Shown in pieces: positions 32,130 through 41,434 of a stretch of 53,419 nucleotides of DNA. The position numbers and the translations under genes are program-made. Each line of letters starts with the position of its first letter. Position 1 is the stretch's first letter. The notes beneath the pieces were generated by a model that was given only the letters and a program-made list of their open reading frames with translations, ran no database searches and was not told the DNA's origin. The DNA comes from Burkholderiales bacterium (lineage in GTDB: Bacteria > Pseudomonadota > Gammaproteobacteria > Burkholderiales > Usitatibacteraceae), in contig JANYBL010000062.1 in NCBI GenBank assembly GCA_025360815.1, positions 1-53,419 on the forward strand. Direction: 5' to 3'.

Positions 32130-33968
32130 ATGAGCACCGCCAGTAAAATCCTCAGCCGCCGCGATCTTAATTTTTTAATCTACGAGTGGCTTGACGCGAC
32201 ATCGCTTACCGCCCTCGAACGCTATGCCGATCACACTCGTGAAACATTTGATGCCGCACTGGACCTATCGGAAAAAATAGCTGAGCAATATTTCGCGCCG
32301 CACAATAAAAAAAGCGATGCCAATGAACCTACGTTTGATGGCGAGCGCGTGCATCTCATCCCTGAAATTAAAACCGCGGTTGACGAATTTGCTCGTGCCG
32401 GTTTGCTGGCGGCGCAACACGATTATGCGCTTGACGGAATGCAGCTCCCTACTACGATTACCAACGCTTGCATGGCGTATTTTATGGGTGCCAATGTGGC
32501 GACGGCAGGTTATCCGTTTTTGACCATCGGCAATGCAAATCTCATCCTCGCCCATGGCACGCCGCTACAGATCGAGACCTATGTAAAGCCGCTGCTGACG
32601 GGGCGTTTTATGGGAACAATGTGTTTGTCCGAGCCGCAGGCCGGCTCATCGCTTTCGGACATCAAAACGCGGGCAGTGTTGCAACCAGACGGCACTTACA
32701 GACTCACTGGTAACAAAATGTGGATCTCCGGTGGCGAGCATGATTTAACCGAAAATATTATTCATCTGGTGCTGGCTAAAATTGCAGACTCCGATGGCAA
32801 AACTGTTCCCGGCGTAAAGGGAATTTCGCTATTTATCGTGCCGAAAAAATTGGTCGGCGCCGATGGCACATTGGGTGAGCGCAATGATATTGCGCTTGCA
32901 GGCTTAAACCATAAAATGGGTTACCGCGGCACGACCAATTGTTTGCTCAATTTTGGCGAGGGCAAATTCAAGCCTGGCGGCGAATTCGCCAAGAGCGGTG
33001 CGGTCGGTTATTTGGTCGGCGAGCCGCACCAAGGCTTGCGTTGCATGTTCACGATGATGAACGAAGCGCGGATCGGTGTTGGCTTAGGTGCAACTATGCT
33101 TGGCTATACGGGTTATCTGCACGCGCTTGACTATGCACGGAATCGTCCCCAAGGCCGCCACCCGATGGCCAAAGATCCGGCGTCGCCGCAAATCCCAATC
33201 ATTGAGCATACCGATGTGCGTCGCATGTTGTTGGCGCAAAAATGCTATGTGGAAGGCGCGTTGGCGTTGAATTTGTATTGCGCCAAATGTATTGATATCG
33301 AAAAAACAACCGCAGATTCGAACGAACGAAGAGCCACGACTTTGCTTTTGGACATACTCACACCCATCGCTAAAAGCTGGCCATCACAATGGTGCGTCGA
33401 GGCCAACAGCTTGGCGATTCAGGTCCATGGTGGCTATGGTTATACGCGAGACTACAATGTCGAGCAGTTCTACCGCGACAATCGCTTAAACCCGATCCAC
33501 GAAGGCACCCACGGCATTCAGGGTTTGGATCTGCTGGGCCGCAAAGTCATCATGCAAGATGGCGCAGCCTTTAAATTGCTGGGCGGCTTGATGGGGAAAA
33601 CGGCTCTTGCCGCGGCGGCTTCAAACAACGCCGCGTTAATTCAATTTGCCGAAACGCTGCGGGATTTTATGGGCCGCATCAAGATGGTGACGCAAACGCT
33701 TCACCGCGCGGACGACCTCAACAAAACGCTGGCGAACGCAACGATTTACCTTGAGGCATTCGGGCATATTGTGATGGCGTGGATTTGGCTTGAGCAAGCC
33801 TTGGTGGCGGATAGAAATATGAACGGTCAGGAACTCGATTTTTATCAAGGAAAATTACAAGCCTGTAAATATTTTTACGCTTACGAATTGCCTAAAGTGG
33901 CGGCGATGATTCAACTACTCGACGCGCTGGACACGACAACGCTGGACATGCAGGACAACTGGTTTTAA
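32130..33968 (+). CDS. Acyl-CoA dehydrogenase, large C-terminal-domain type
   Basis: The 612-residue FAD enzyme introduces the 2,3 double bond into acyl-CoA. It is of the roughly 600-residue class (like DmdC) with an extra C-terminal domain. Motifs: MCLSEPQAGSSLSDIKTRAV (FAD and substrate loop), GNKMWISGGEHDLTENI, LNHKMGYRGTTNC, and YNVEQFYRDNRLNPIHEG, which holds the catalytic-base region, then GTHGIQGLDLLGRKV. The start ATG 32130 lies 13 nt after the hydratase stop; an earlier in-frame ATG at 32007 would run inside the hydratase gene and was rejected. Together the two form a partial beta-oxidation operon. Confidence 0.94.
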   Translation: MSTASKILSRRDLNFLIYEWLDATSLTALERYADHTRETFDAALDLSEKIAEQYFAPHNKKSDANEPTFDGERVHLIPEIKTAVDEFARAGLLAAQHDYALDGMQLPTTITNACMAYFMGANVATAGYPFLTIGNANLILAHGTPLQIETYVKPLLTGRFMGTMCLSEPQAGSSLSDIKTRAVLQPDGTYRLTGNKMWISGGEHDLTENIIHLVLAKIADSDGKTVPGVKGISLFIVPKKLVGADGTLGERNDIALAGLNHKMGYRGTTNCLLNFGEGKFKPGGEFAKSGAVGYLVGEPHQGLRCMFTMMNEARIGVGLGATMLGYTGYLHALDYARNRPQGRHPMAKDPASPQIPIIEHTDVRRMLLAQKCYVEGALALNLYCAKCIDIEKTTADSNERRATTLLLDILTPIAKSWPSQWCVEANSLAIQVHGGYGYTRDYNVEQFYRDNRLNPIHEGTHGIQGLDLLGRKVIMQDGAAFKLLGGLMGKTALAAAASNNAALIQFAETLRDFMGRIKMVTQTLHRADDLNKTLANATIYLEAFGHIVMAWIWLEQALVADRNMNGQELDFYQGKLQACKYFYAYELPKVAAMIQLLDALDTTTLDMQDNWF

Positions 33969-33990
33969 TTATTAGGTTTCAACCGTTATT

Positions 33991-34776
33991 ATGCCCACCG
34001 CCAACGCGCCAAACCCTTTGAACCCCACCACCCGATTCTCAACTCGCGTTGCCGATTACTTGCAATATCGTCCGCACTATCCGGTTGAAATCATCGATCT
34101 TCTTGCCGAAACATGCGGCCTCACCCCCGATAGCATCATTGCCGATATCGGCTCGGGCACCGGCATATTGGCGAAGTTGTTTTTAGAAAATGGCAACCCC
34201 GTGATCGGCGTAGAGCCCAATCCGGAAATGCGTGAAGCGGGCAAGGACTATTTATCAGAGTTTGGCCGCTTCACCGGCATGGACGGCACCGCAGAATCAT
34301 CACTCGTGCCAACCCACTCGGTGGATTTTGTCGTCGCAGGCCAGGCGTTTCACTGGTTTGATCGCAAAAAATCGCGCGTCGAATTAAAACGCATTTTGAA
34401 ACCGGAAGGCGTGGCCGTGCTGGTGTGGAATGATCGTCGGATAGATTCATCGCACTTCTTGCGTGAGTACGAAGCACTGCTGAAACAATACGCCATCGAC
34501 TACGACAAAATTAATCATAAAAATATTCAAGACAAAGCGGTGTTTGAGGCATTTTTTGGTGGGGAATTTTTTGAAGCCAGCTTTGACAATCTGCAACATT
34601 TCAATGTTGATGGCCTCATGGGGCGGTTAAATTCATCGAGCTATGCACCGCCGGCTGACCATCCAAATTACGCGCCCATGGCAAAACGTGCGAAGGAAAT
34701 TTTCCTGACGCATCAACAAACTGGAAGGGTAACCTTTGAATATGACACGCGGGTTTATTATGGATTGGTGAAATAA
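33991..34776 (+). CDS. Class I SAM-dependent methyltransferase
   Basis: The 261-residue enzyme has a Rossmann-type SAM-binding motif IIADIGSGTGILAKLFLENG near residue 48, acidic VIGVEPNPEMREAG, and FVVAGQAFHWFDRKKS, followed by LKPEGVAVLVWNDRR, all common to the methyltransferase-11/25 group with WF-type proteins. An N-terminal FSTRVADYLQYRPHYP resembles UbiE/Tam-like members. The substrate is unknown. It is the last gene of the plus-strand run and lies 22 nt after the acyl-CoA dehydrogenase. Confidence 0.88.
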   Translation: MPTANAPNPLNPTTRFSTRVADYLQYRPHYPVEIIDLLAETCGLTPDSIIADIGSGTGILAKLFLENGNPVIGVEPNPEMREAGKDYLSEFGRFTGMDGTAESSLVPTHSVDFVVAGQAFHWFDRKKSRVELKRILKPEGVAVLVWNDRRIDSSHFLREYEALLKQYAIDYDKINHKNIQDKAVFEAFFGGEFFEASFDNLQHFNVDGLMGRLNSSSYAPPADHPNYAPMAKRAKEIFLTHQQTGRVTFEYDTRVYYGLVK

Positions 34777-34796
34777 ACTGGCGAAGCTTAATCATT

Positions 34797-35345
34797 TCAG
34801 TATTGACCCGTGCGACATCTTCTCCCCGTTGGACTTGTGAGCGACGGTCGCGGCACCAACCCGCTTACATCGACATGACCCGCAATATCAATTTGACCTC
34901 GCCGCTCTTCAATGCAGTAAATTTTGCCGCCGATTTTAACTTGCGCATACCGAGCACCATCATTGGCTGGCGTTTCTGTTACATGATCTTTGCGTTCGGC
35001 GGCACCCTTATCCAACGTATCGCGCAGTTTTTGGATAGGCGATTTTTCTTGTGCGCGAGGCTCAGATGTGCCGAACACTTGGATTTCTTCAAGACTCGTT
35101 AAAGGCAACTTTTTGTCGCCCGGCGCAATCACGCCATTCGCCTTTGCACGCTCGTTCCGTACTGTTGCTTGAACAATTTTTTGCTCACTATCGTCAATAA
35201 GAACGAGCTTGGACGATTCGTTGCGCGCGACGATATTCATCGCGTTGTCACCTGCGGCAGCCTCGCCCGCGGCAGCCTCGCCCGCGGCAGGCATAACCGA
35301 CGAGGCGATCGAAATCAACATCACGCAAATAATTTTTGGGCCCAT
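34797..35345 (-). CDS. Secreted unknown protein with AAGE repeats
   Basis: No family is recognised in this 182-residue protein. A signal peptide (about 1-20) is followed by AAGEAAAGEAAAG, encoded by a 15-bp tandem repeat. The mature part is polar, with charged segments, and a late segment VKIGGKIYCIEERRG has one cysteine. A basic tail ends GRRCRTGQY. It lies 37 nt downstream of the FecR-domain gene on the same strand, so both are probably exported together. Function is open. Confidence 0.65.
   Translation of the reverse strand: MGPKIICVMLISIASSVMPAAGEAAAGEAAAGDNAMNIVARNESSKLVLIDDSEQKIVQATVRNERAKANGVIAPGDKKLPLTSLEEIQVFGTSEPRAQEKSPIQKLRDTLDKGAAERKDHVTETPANDGARYAQVKIGGKIYCIEERRGQIDIAGHVDVSGLVPRPSLTSPTGRRCRTGQY
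35253..35289 (-). repeat. 15-bp tandem repeat encoding AAGEA units
   Basis: GCGGCAGCCTCGCCC occurs twice in tandem, followed by a partial third unit. It lies just after the signal peptide of the unknown protein, so copy-number change alters a linker by five residues. Confidence 0.75.
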
Positions 35346-35382
35346 GCGATGGCACTGCGACGAAATTTTAAGCAGGCTGATA

Positions 35383-36102
35383 TTAATACCGTCCCGTTAG
35401 CCCCAATCCCACAAACGGCGGCTCACGACCGGTCAGTTTCTCCAGCATAATCAATTCTTCATCCGTATGGCTGCCGAAGTTGGTTCCTTCGATTTTCATA
35501 TGGCCGCCAGATTCGTCGAGCCAAACCGGGCTATCGTGATGGGTGGTTTTGATGATTTTGCTTTTTTCCATGCCACTTCCGTCGACCGTGGCTTCGCCAT
35601 AGCAAAGGCAGAAATAGGTGCGTTTGTCATGGATTTCGATATAGCAGCCAGTGCCGCGAATACCGATGGTGGCACTTTGGGCGCTAATGTTGAGGCGTGA
35701 TTCGGCGGGACGTTTTGCGAAGACCGATAATATCTTGCCCGTCGCGATCAGAACTTTACTAATGGTGCCCGCCTGTTCTCTGTTGCCTTCAAACGTCACG
35801 CTGGTGCCTTCACGCAACAGATAAGCATCGCGACCGATGACGACAACGGCGTAGCTGCCTTTGGCACTGCCAGTGGCAACCGTGTCGCCCGGCTTCACGA
35901 GCATCCCAATCTTAGCCGCCACGCCGTTGATGGTAGCGCTGCCTTGCAGGCTATTGATGCCGACCGCGATCGGTTTATCGCCGTTGGCCAATGCTTCCTG
36001 AATCAAACCCATGATGCCAGCCGGGCCCATTGCACCCGTGACGCCCAGCGCTGCGAGCCGAACTAAGGTTTTGCGCCGCGGTGGTTGAATGCTTGGTTTC
36101 AT
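35383..36102 (-). CDS. FecR-domain exported protein
   Basis: The 239-residue protein begins with twin arginines (PPRRKTLVRLAALGVTG), a possible Tat signal. A FecR-type beta-rich domain follows: VKPGDTVATGSAKGSYAVVV, LREGTSVTF, LNISAQSATIGIRGTG. A segment with CYIEIHDKRTYFCLCYGEA has a CxC pair typical of this subgroup. FecR domains bind peptidoglycan-linked ligands or signal to sigma factors, but no sigma factor is near. The ATG at 36102 was preferred because an AGGGGGGAAG ribosome-binding site precedes it; ATG 36123 lies just upstream. Its likely partner is the secreted unknown at 34797. Confidence 0.82.
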   Translation of the reverse strand: MKPSIQPPRRKTLVRLAALGVTGAMGPAGIMGLIQEALANGDKPIAVGINSLQGSATINGVAAKIGMLVKPGDTVATGSAKGSYAVVVIGRDAYLLREGTSVTFEGNREQAGTISKVLIATGKILSVFAKRPAESRLNISAQSATIGIRGTGCYIEIHDKRTYFCLCYGEATVDGSGMEKSKIIKTTHHDSPVWLDESGGHMKIEGTNFGSHTDEELIMLEKLTGREPPFVGLGLTGRY

Positions 36103-36181
36103 TTTCTTCCCCCCTGATTTCATGCCGAAGTTGATATCTATTCATAATCATACTCAATGGGCCAACGCTTGGATTCATTTT

Positions 36182-36907
36182 CTAGCATTTTGTAAATACC
36201 AAATCCCAGACACCGTGCCCCTTGGCGAGACCTTTGCGTTCGAAATTGGATTCCGTTCGATAGTCAGGACGGGGGGCGTAATCTGCGGCAGTATTGCGTA
36301 ACGCTGGCTCAGCCTGCAAGACATGCAGCATATGCTCGGCATATTGCTGCCAATCGGTTGCCAAATGAATCACGCCACCTTGCTTCAGTTTTTTTACGAG
36401 CAGTCCCACAAACTCCTGCTGAATCAATCTGCGTTTATGATGCCGCTTTTTGGGCCATGGATCGGGGAAAAAAATATGGAATCCAGCGAGCGAATCGTCC
36501 GCCACCATATCCCGCAAAACTTCTACCGCATCGTGCTGAATAATGCGTAGGTTGGTGAGCTGTCGCACGGCAATCATCTTCAGCAAACTGCCCACGCCGG
36601 GCGTATGCACTTCAATACCGATGAAATTTTTATCGGGCGTGGCGCTGGCAATATCAGCGGTTGTGTTGCCCATGCCAAAGCCGATTTCGATGATGGTGGG
36701 CGCTGCGTTACCAAAAATTTGGACGGCATTGAGTTTGGTGTCCACCAAAAACGGCAATGCAAATTCAGGACTTAATGCATCAACAGCGCGTGCTTGCCCC
36801 GGCGACAAGCGCCCTTGGCGCAGCACGAAGCTGCGGATAGGGCGGTGATGCTTTTCGTCACTTTGTGGAGACGACGGCGATTCGGGTAGAAGGTTGGGCG
36901 TATTCAT
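36182..36907 (-). CDS. trmB: tRNA (guanine-46-N7)-methyltransferase TrmB
   Basis: TrmB makes 7-methylguanosine at position 46 in the variable loop of tRNAs. The 241 residues contain [23 protein letters not shown]-binding [31 protein letters not shown], and the family signature [18 protein letters not shown], with [12 protein letters not shown] near the C-terminus. It is divergent from rlmI with only 57 nt between the start codons. Confidence 0.97.
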   Translation of the reverse strand: MNTPNLLPESPSSPQSDEKHHRPIRSFVLRQGRLSPGQARAVDALSPEFALPFLVDTKLNAVQIFGNAAPTIIEIGFGMGNTTADIASATPDKNFIGIEVHTPGVGSLLKMIAVRQLTNLRIIQHDAVEVLRDMVADDSLAGFHIFFPDPWPKKRHHKRRLIQQEFVGLLVKKLKQGGVIHLATDWQQYAEHMLHVLQAEPALRNTAADYAPRPDYRTESNFERKGLAKGHGVWDLVFTKC

Positions 36908-36964
36908 ATTTCAATTATACGGCGCTCTACAATCCGACTCCTGTTGTTGACGCTACAATAGCTG

Positions 36965-38173
36965 ATGAATAGAAATTTGAAGAAAATCGTCATCAACGCA
37001 GGCCGTGAAAAATCATTGCTGCGCAAACACCCGTGGATATTCTCCGGCGCCATTAAAGACGGCGCCGGCTCAAACCCTAGTACTGGCGCGGTCTCTGGCG
37101 ATATTGTGTCGGCAGTCGCAGAGGACGGACGGTTCCTAGCCTACGCCACTTTTAGCGAGCATTCGCAGATTGCGGCGCGTGCATTGTCGTTTGTCGAAAG
37201 CGATGTGATTGATGCTGCTTTTTTTCGGCATCGCATCAAGGCCGCTATTGAGCGTCGCGCGTCGCTGCTCAACACCACTAACGCAATGCGCTTGCTGCAC
37301 GCGGAATCAGACGGTTTGCCCGGCGTGATTGCCGATCGTTATGGCAATGTGGTGGTGTTGCAAATTCTCACGGCGGGGATGGAACCGCAACGTGATTTAT
37401 TGGCTCAGATACTGTTGGATGAATCGGGTACCAAAACCATTTACGAGCGATCAGATGCCGATGTGCGGGCGCTGGAAGGTTTGCTGCCGCGCAATGGTTT
37501 GGTCTTGGGTGAACCTTTAGCTGGCGAAGTAGAGATCATTGAAAGCGGTTTGAAGATTTTCGTTGATGTTGTGAACGGTCACAAAACGGGCTTCTATCTC
37601 GACCAGCGTGAAAACCGAGCGCTCACGCGATCGCTATCGAATAGCGCCGACGTACTGAATTGCTTTTGTTACACGGGCACGATGAGTGTGGCAGCCCTTG
37701 CGGGCGGTGCGAATTCAGTGCTGTCAATAGACAGTTCCGGACCCGCGCTGGCGGCGGCCGAGCGCAATGTGGCGCTCCACGGGTTTAATGCAGAAAGGTC
37801 AGAGTTTTGGGAAGCCGATGTTTTTGCAGCGCTGCGCAAACTGCGCGATATGGGCAAGAGTTTTGATCTCGTTATTCTCGATCCACCAAAATTTGCGCCG
37901 ACGGCGCGTCATGCCGAAAAAGCAACCCGCGCGTACAAAGATATCAACTTATTGGGCTTTAAACTGTTGCGTCCGGGCGGCCGCTTGATGACGTTCTCTT
38001 GTTCCGGCGGCATCTCGGCAGAATTGTTTCAAAAAATTATTGCCGGTGCGGCACTTGATGCCAATGTGGATGCGCAAATCATTGGACATTTAAGTGGTGG
38101 CATTGACCACCCGGTTGCGTTGAACTTTCCGGAAGGCGATTATTTGAAAGGTTTGCTGCTGCGGCGGTTGTAG
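36965..38173 (+). CDS. rlmI: 23S rRNA (cytosine-1962-C5)-methyltransferase RlmI
   Basis: RlmI methylates C1962 of 23S rRNA. The 402 residues begin with a PUA domain (INAGREKSLLRKHPWIFSGA) followed by an EEHEE-type domain and a SAM methyltransferase domain with GFYLDQRENRALTR, NCFCYTGTMSVAALAGGA, and the catalytic NPPK-like motif VILDPPKFAPTARHAEKATR. The late CSGG motif (TFSCSGGI) holds a cysteine. A TACAAT box at 36954-36959 ends 5 nt before the ATG, so the mRNA may be leaderless, as for the SDR gene. Confidence 0.93.
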   Translation: MNRNLKKIVINAGREKSLLRKHPWIFSGAIKDGAGSNPSTGAVSGDIVSAVAEDGRFLAYATFSEHSQIAARALSFVESDVIDAAFFRHRIKAAIERRASLLNTTNAMRLLHAESDGLPGVIADRYGNVVVLQILTAGMEPQRDLLAQILLDESGTKTIYERSDADVRALEGLLPRNGLVLGEPLAGEVEIIESGLKIFVDVVNGHKTGFYLDQRENRALTRSLSNSADVLNCFCYTGTMSVAALAGGANSVLSIDSSGPALAAAERNVALHGFNAERSEFWEADVFAALRKLRDMGKSFDLVILDPPKFAPTARHAEKATRAYKDINLLGFKLLRPGGRLMTFSCSGGISAELFQKIIAGAALDANVDAQIIGHLSGGIDHPVALNFPEGDYLKGLLLRRL

Positions 38174-38475
38174 GCGGGCGCACTACGGCAGCCCTTGTCT
38201 ACTTGTGGCGACATTTTTGCTGAATTTGACACCCAAGCAATAAAGTTTTATCGTTGTTTAGGTCGTTATATTCTGGTACAAAAATCGTTACTGTGCGGTC
38301 CATCAATACCGAAACCAATATTGGCGAACTAATCGTCAATATCACGCTCCAAGCAGGTCATTTACGTGAAGCGCTCTAGGTTTATCTAGACAGTCCGCAG
38401 CAGCTTCAAATACAGCAGCATTTTTAGAACCGGCGCAATCCTAGAGCAACACAAAGAGAAAGCAAAGGATTCAAC
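38174..38475. other. Intergenic region before the outer-membrane protein gene
   Basis: About 300 nt without a supported gene. It contains the 10-bp palindrome CCAATATTGG (38315-38324). A plus-strand open frame from TTG 38254 to TAG 38379 encodes 41 residues with a fairly protein-like composition, but has no ribosome-binding site and no family, so it is not called. Confidence 0.4.
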
Positions 38476-39159
38476 ATGAAAAATGTCCCTATTCGATTCA
38501 ATCTCATTTTCGCTGCGTTTGCGCTGCTTGCGACCGCGGCGCCCATGTCCTCGTTCGCGCAAAACATCAGTAGCGCAACGCTGGCGCCAGCCGGCCAATT
38601 TAAGCCAAGCCCGAACGCGGATTATGTGACGTCGTGGGACTTCAAAATCGCCTCCCCCAGCGTTCTGTTGACTGACCGCAACTTGCGTTATGGTTTGAAG
38701 CTGCATTATCAGGCCTCACCGCTGTTTGGTGTTGAAGCCAGCGTCAATAATTTACGGGCAGCCAATGCCGTTACCGGTGTTGCCGATCCCTTCAATATTT
38801 ATGCTTCTGCCGTCAAAGCGACTGCGCGCGGATATGGGTTGGATTTGGTTAGTACATTGCCGGTCATGGATCGGCTTTCCATCACGGCGCGCGCTGGCGT
38901 ACAAGCGGTGCGAAGTGATGCCAATTTTAGTGGGTCCGCTAGTCTGGCCTCGGCGGGCGCCGATTTCAATGCGTATGGTGCGCCGCGATTATTTTCACAA
39001 TCGCGACTAGGGTTGGGCGTGCAGTATTCACTAACAAAGAGTGTGGGCTTGCGGCTGGAGTTGGAACGTTACTACCGTTTAAGCGGCAACACTGGCAACA
39101 CTTTCGGCAGTCCGTTTAGCGCAGACAACGTGTCAATCGGTTTGCAGTTTAAGTTTTAG
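38476..39159 (+). CDS. Outer-membrane beta-barrel protein (OmpA-TM/OmpW-like)
   Basis: The 227-residue exported protein has a signal peptide ending SSFAQ at about 29, followed by alternating hydrophobic segments that suggest an eight-stranded barrel. It ends in VSIGLQFKF, the C-terminal aromatic signature read by the BAM complex. RLGLGVQYSLTKSVGLRLELERYYRL-like strands (about 180-205) are typical of OmpA-type barrels. AAAGGA precedes the ATG. A peptidoglycan-binding OmpA domain is absent. Function is unknown; it could be a small channel or structural protein. Confidence 0.82.
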   Translation: MKNVPIRFNLIFAAFALLATAAPMSSFAQNISSATLAPAGQFKPSPNADYVTSWDFKIASPSVLLTDRNLRYGLKLHYQASPLFGVEASVNNLRAANAVTGVADPFNIYASAVKATARGYGLDLVSTLPVMDRLSITARAGVQAVRSDANFSGSASLASAGADFNAYGAPRLFSQSRLGLGVQYSLTKSVGLRLELERYYRLSGNTGNTFGSPFSADNVSIGLQFKF

Positions 39160-39220
39160 CAGGGGTTTTTAGGCGCTCGATTTAGGTGCTCGACTGACGT
39201 ACTTGCCGCAGCTGCTTGTT

Positions 39221-40396
39221 TTAGCCGTTCGTTTCAGCCATCCTGTTTAGCCCCGCTTCCAAATCGCGGATCAAATCGTCGGGATCTTCGAGCCCAATGC
39301 TAAAACGCAACAGGGCCCCACCCTGCCATCGATGCTGTCTACCATCGCGTAAATCGGCAGGCATCGCCAAGCTTTCAAACCCACCCCACGAATAGCCCAA
39401 ACCGAATAGTTCGTAACCGTCAATCATCGCCGCCAATTGCTGGTCGGAACAGGGCTTTAATTCAACGCTAAATAGGCCCGTCGCCCCTATGAAATCGCGC
39501 TTCCAGATTCGATGCCCCGGGTCTGTCTCCAGCGCCGGATATAGCACCCGCCCCACTTCCGGGCGGGTTTGCAACCATTTCGCCACATGCAACGCCGAGC
39601 TTTGATGTTGGCGCAACCTTACCCCCATCGTGCGCATGCCGCGCAGCGTGAGGAAGCAGTCGTCGGGCGATGCCCGTTGGCCCAATTGGTAGGCTGAATG
39701 TTTGAGTTGCGGCCAAGTTTTTTCATTCGCAATCACCAAGCCGATCAACACATCGGAATGGCCTGCGTAGTATTTGGTGGCAGGTTGAATCACCAAATCC
39801 GCACCATGTTCAAACGCGTTAAAAAACAATCCCGTTGCCCATGCGTTATCCATCATGACGACCGCACCTTTGGCATGCGCCGCTTTAGCCATTGCAGGAA
39901 TATCCTGAATTTCGAACGTATGCGAGCCGGGGCTTTCGGCATAGACAACGGTCGTGTTGGGGCGAATTAACGCCGCAATGCCTGCGCCGAGCAGCGGATC
40001 GTAAAACGTGGTCTCAACCCCCATTCGATTCAAAAATGTTTCGCAAAATCGGCGGCTGGGGCCGTAACAGGAATCGGTCATCAACACATGATCGCCTGAC
40101 TTCACCACTGCCAATAATGCCCCGGCCACAGCGGCCAACCCGCTCGGAAATGTCACCGCACGATAACCGCCTTCGATCTCAGCCACCGCGTTTTCAAGCG
40201 CCAAAGCCTGCGGCATGTTGAACACGCCATAAGTAGGAATTTGCTCATCAGCTTCCCAGCGGCGCTGTGTTTCGTGGAGTTGCGCTAACGAATCAAACAA
40301 TACCGTCGAGGCACGATGCATCGGTACATTGACGGTGTCCGGGGTGTTGACCGGGGTTCGGCCAAGGTGCGAAAGTTTGGTATCTAATTTCATCAT
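39221..40396 (-). CDS. metC: Cystathionine beta-lyase (PLP-dependent, Cys/Met metabolism family)
   Basis: The enzyme cleaves cystathionine to homocysteine, pyruvate and ammonia. The 391 residues carry the family layout: LSHLGRTPVNTPDTVNVP, TFPSGLAAVAGALLAV, MTDSCYGPSRRFCE, MMDNAWATGLFFNAFEHG, and the PLP lysine in DLVIQPATKYYAGHSDVLIG. LGYSWGGFESLAMP marks MetC rather than MetB or MetZ. The first or second Met may be the start. It follows the dehydrogenase gene by 2 nt, which suggests co-translation. Confidence 0.92.
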   Translation of the reverse strand: MMKLDTKLSHLGRTPVNTPDTVNVPMHRASTVLFDSLAQLHETQRRWEADEQIPTYGVFNMPQALALENAVAEIEGGYRAVTFPSGLAAVAGALLAVVKSGDHVLMTDSCYGPSRRFCETFLNRMGVETTFYDPLLGAGIAALIRPNTTVVYAESPGSHTFEIQDIPAMAKAAHAKGAVVMMDNAWATGLFFNAFEHGADLVIQPATKYYAGHSDVLIGLVIANEKTWPQLKHSAYQLGQRASPDDCFLTLRGMRTMGVRLRQHQSSALHVAKWLQTRPEVGRVLYPALETDPGHRIWKRDFIGATGLFSVELKPCSDQQLAAMIDGYELFGLGYSWGGFESLAMPADLRDGRQHRWQGGALLRFSIGLEDPDDLIRDLEAGLNRMAETNG

Positions 40397-40398
40397 TT

Positions 40399-41283
40399 CT
40401 ATTTTGAGGTTGGTTGTTCGCTCTCAAGCACTCTCAGCAAATTGCAGGTGTCCATCGTGCCCCAGCCGTTTCCCATCAGTGTTGACAATTGCCGATGCAC
40501 CAACGCGACAGCAGGTAGTGCTAAGTTTTGTTGCGTTGCCAAGTCCTGCACCAATCCGAAGTCTTTATAGTGCAGGCGCGCTTCGATGTTCGCCTCAAAA
40601 TCCCGCGCAGCCATTTTGTGCCCCATCAAGTCGAGCATTTTTGAACCGGCCATCCCGGCCATCAAGGCATCAACCACCTTGCTGGGCGCAACACCGTGAC
40701 TCCGCGCCAGTAACATCGCTTCGGCAATGCCTTGAATATTGATGACCTGAACGGTCTGATTGCACGCTTTGGTGATTTGCCCCGCACCGACATCGCCCAT
40801 ATGGAAAATATTTTTGCCGAGAATTTCCAGCAATGGCGTCACGCGTTCTAGTGCCTCAACGGTACCACCTACAAAAATAGTGAGTAAACCGGCTTCGGCG
40901 GCGGCCACACCCCCGGATACCGGGCAGTCACAAAACGCGATATTTTTTGTTGCAAAGGCTGCGGCGATGCGCCTGCTGGCAATCGCATCAATAGTCGAAA
41001 AATCGCAGACCGTGGCGCCTGATTTTGCGGCGTGGATAGCGCCCTGTTCGCCCAATAAAACAGCTTCTACATCCGCCGTCGTGGTGACATTGGTAAAAAT
41101 AACATCGGCCTCAAGGGCCGCATCGAGCGCCGAGTTTGAAGCAGTCGCCCCAGCTACAACAAATGGCTTCATGGCCTCAGCACGGCGTGCAAACACCTTG
41201 ACAGCGTGGCCTTGGTTTAGCAGCCGCCGAACCATCTGGCCGCCCATGTTTCCCAAACCGATGAAAGCGATTTTTGTTGGCAT
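40399..41283 (-). CDS. 3-hydroxyisobutyrate dehydrogenase-family oxidoreductase (GarR/GlxR-like)
   Basis: The 294-residue NAD(P)-dependent dehydrogenase is of the beta-hydroxyacid family. It has FIGLGNMGGQMVRRLLNQGH at the N-terminus (cofactor binding), the substrate motif CDCPVSGGVAAAEAGLLTIF, the catalytic Lys in GAGQITKACNQTVQVINIQG and a C-terminal all-helical domain with HYKDFGLVQDLA. Tartronate semialdehyde or 3-hydroxyisobutyrate are the usual substrates; which applies here is not determined. It lies 2 nt before metC in transcript order. Confidence 0.9.
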   Translation of the reverse strand: MPTKIAFIGLGNMGGQMVRRLLNQGHAVKVFARRAEAMKPFVVAGATASNSALDAALEADVIFTNVTTTADVEAVLLGEQGAIHAAKSGATVCDFSTIDAIASRRIAAAFATKNIAFCDCPVSGGVAAAEAGLLTIFVGGTVEALERVTPLLEILGKNIFHMGDVGAGQITKACNQTVQVINIQGIAEAMLLARSHGVAPSKVVDALMAGMAGSKMLDLMGHKMAARDFEANIEARLHYKDFGLVQDLATQQNLALPAVALVHRQLSTLMGNGWGTMDTCNLLRVLESEQPTSK

Positions 41284-41389
41284 TTGCGTTGGTGCCTCGA
41301 AAATAAGGATTTACGTATTTTTTTGCTTCGTCCTATTCTACCGCGCCACCCCAAACAGCCCGTGCTTCACTTATCGACAGCGGCTAAAA

Positions 41390-41416
41390 AAAAGCCCGCG
41401 GGAAGCGGGCTTTTTG
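41390..41416. terminator. Bidirectional intrinsic terminator after rhlE
   Basis: A 10-bp stem AAAAGCCCGC (41390-41399) / GCGGGCTTTT (41405-41414) encloses GGGAA. An A-run on one side and a T-run on the other allow termination in both directions. It closes the rhlE transcript, which ends at 41435. Confidence 0.9.
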
Positions 41417-41434
41417 AATTGCGGGTTTAGCCGA

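Noticed and set aside
38254-38379. 41-codon frame upstream of the outer-membrane protein
   Set aside because: TTG start and no Shine-Dalgarno or recognisable similarity. Noted in the gap entry only.
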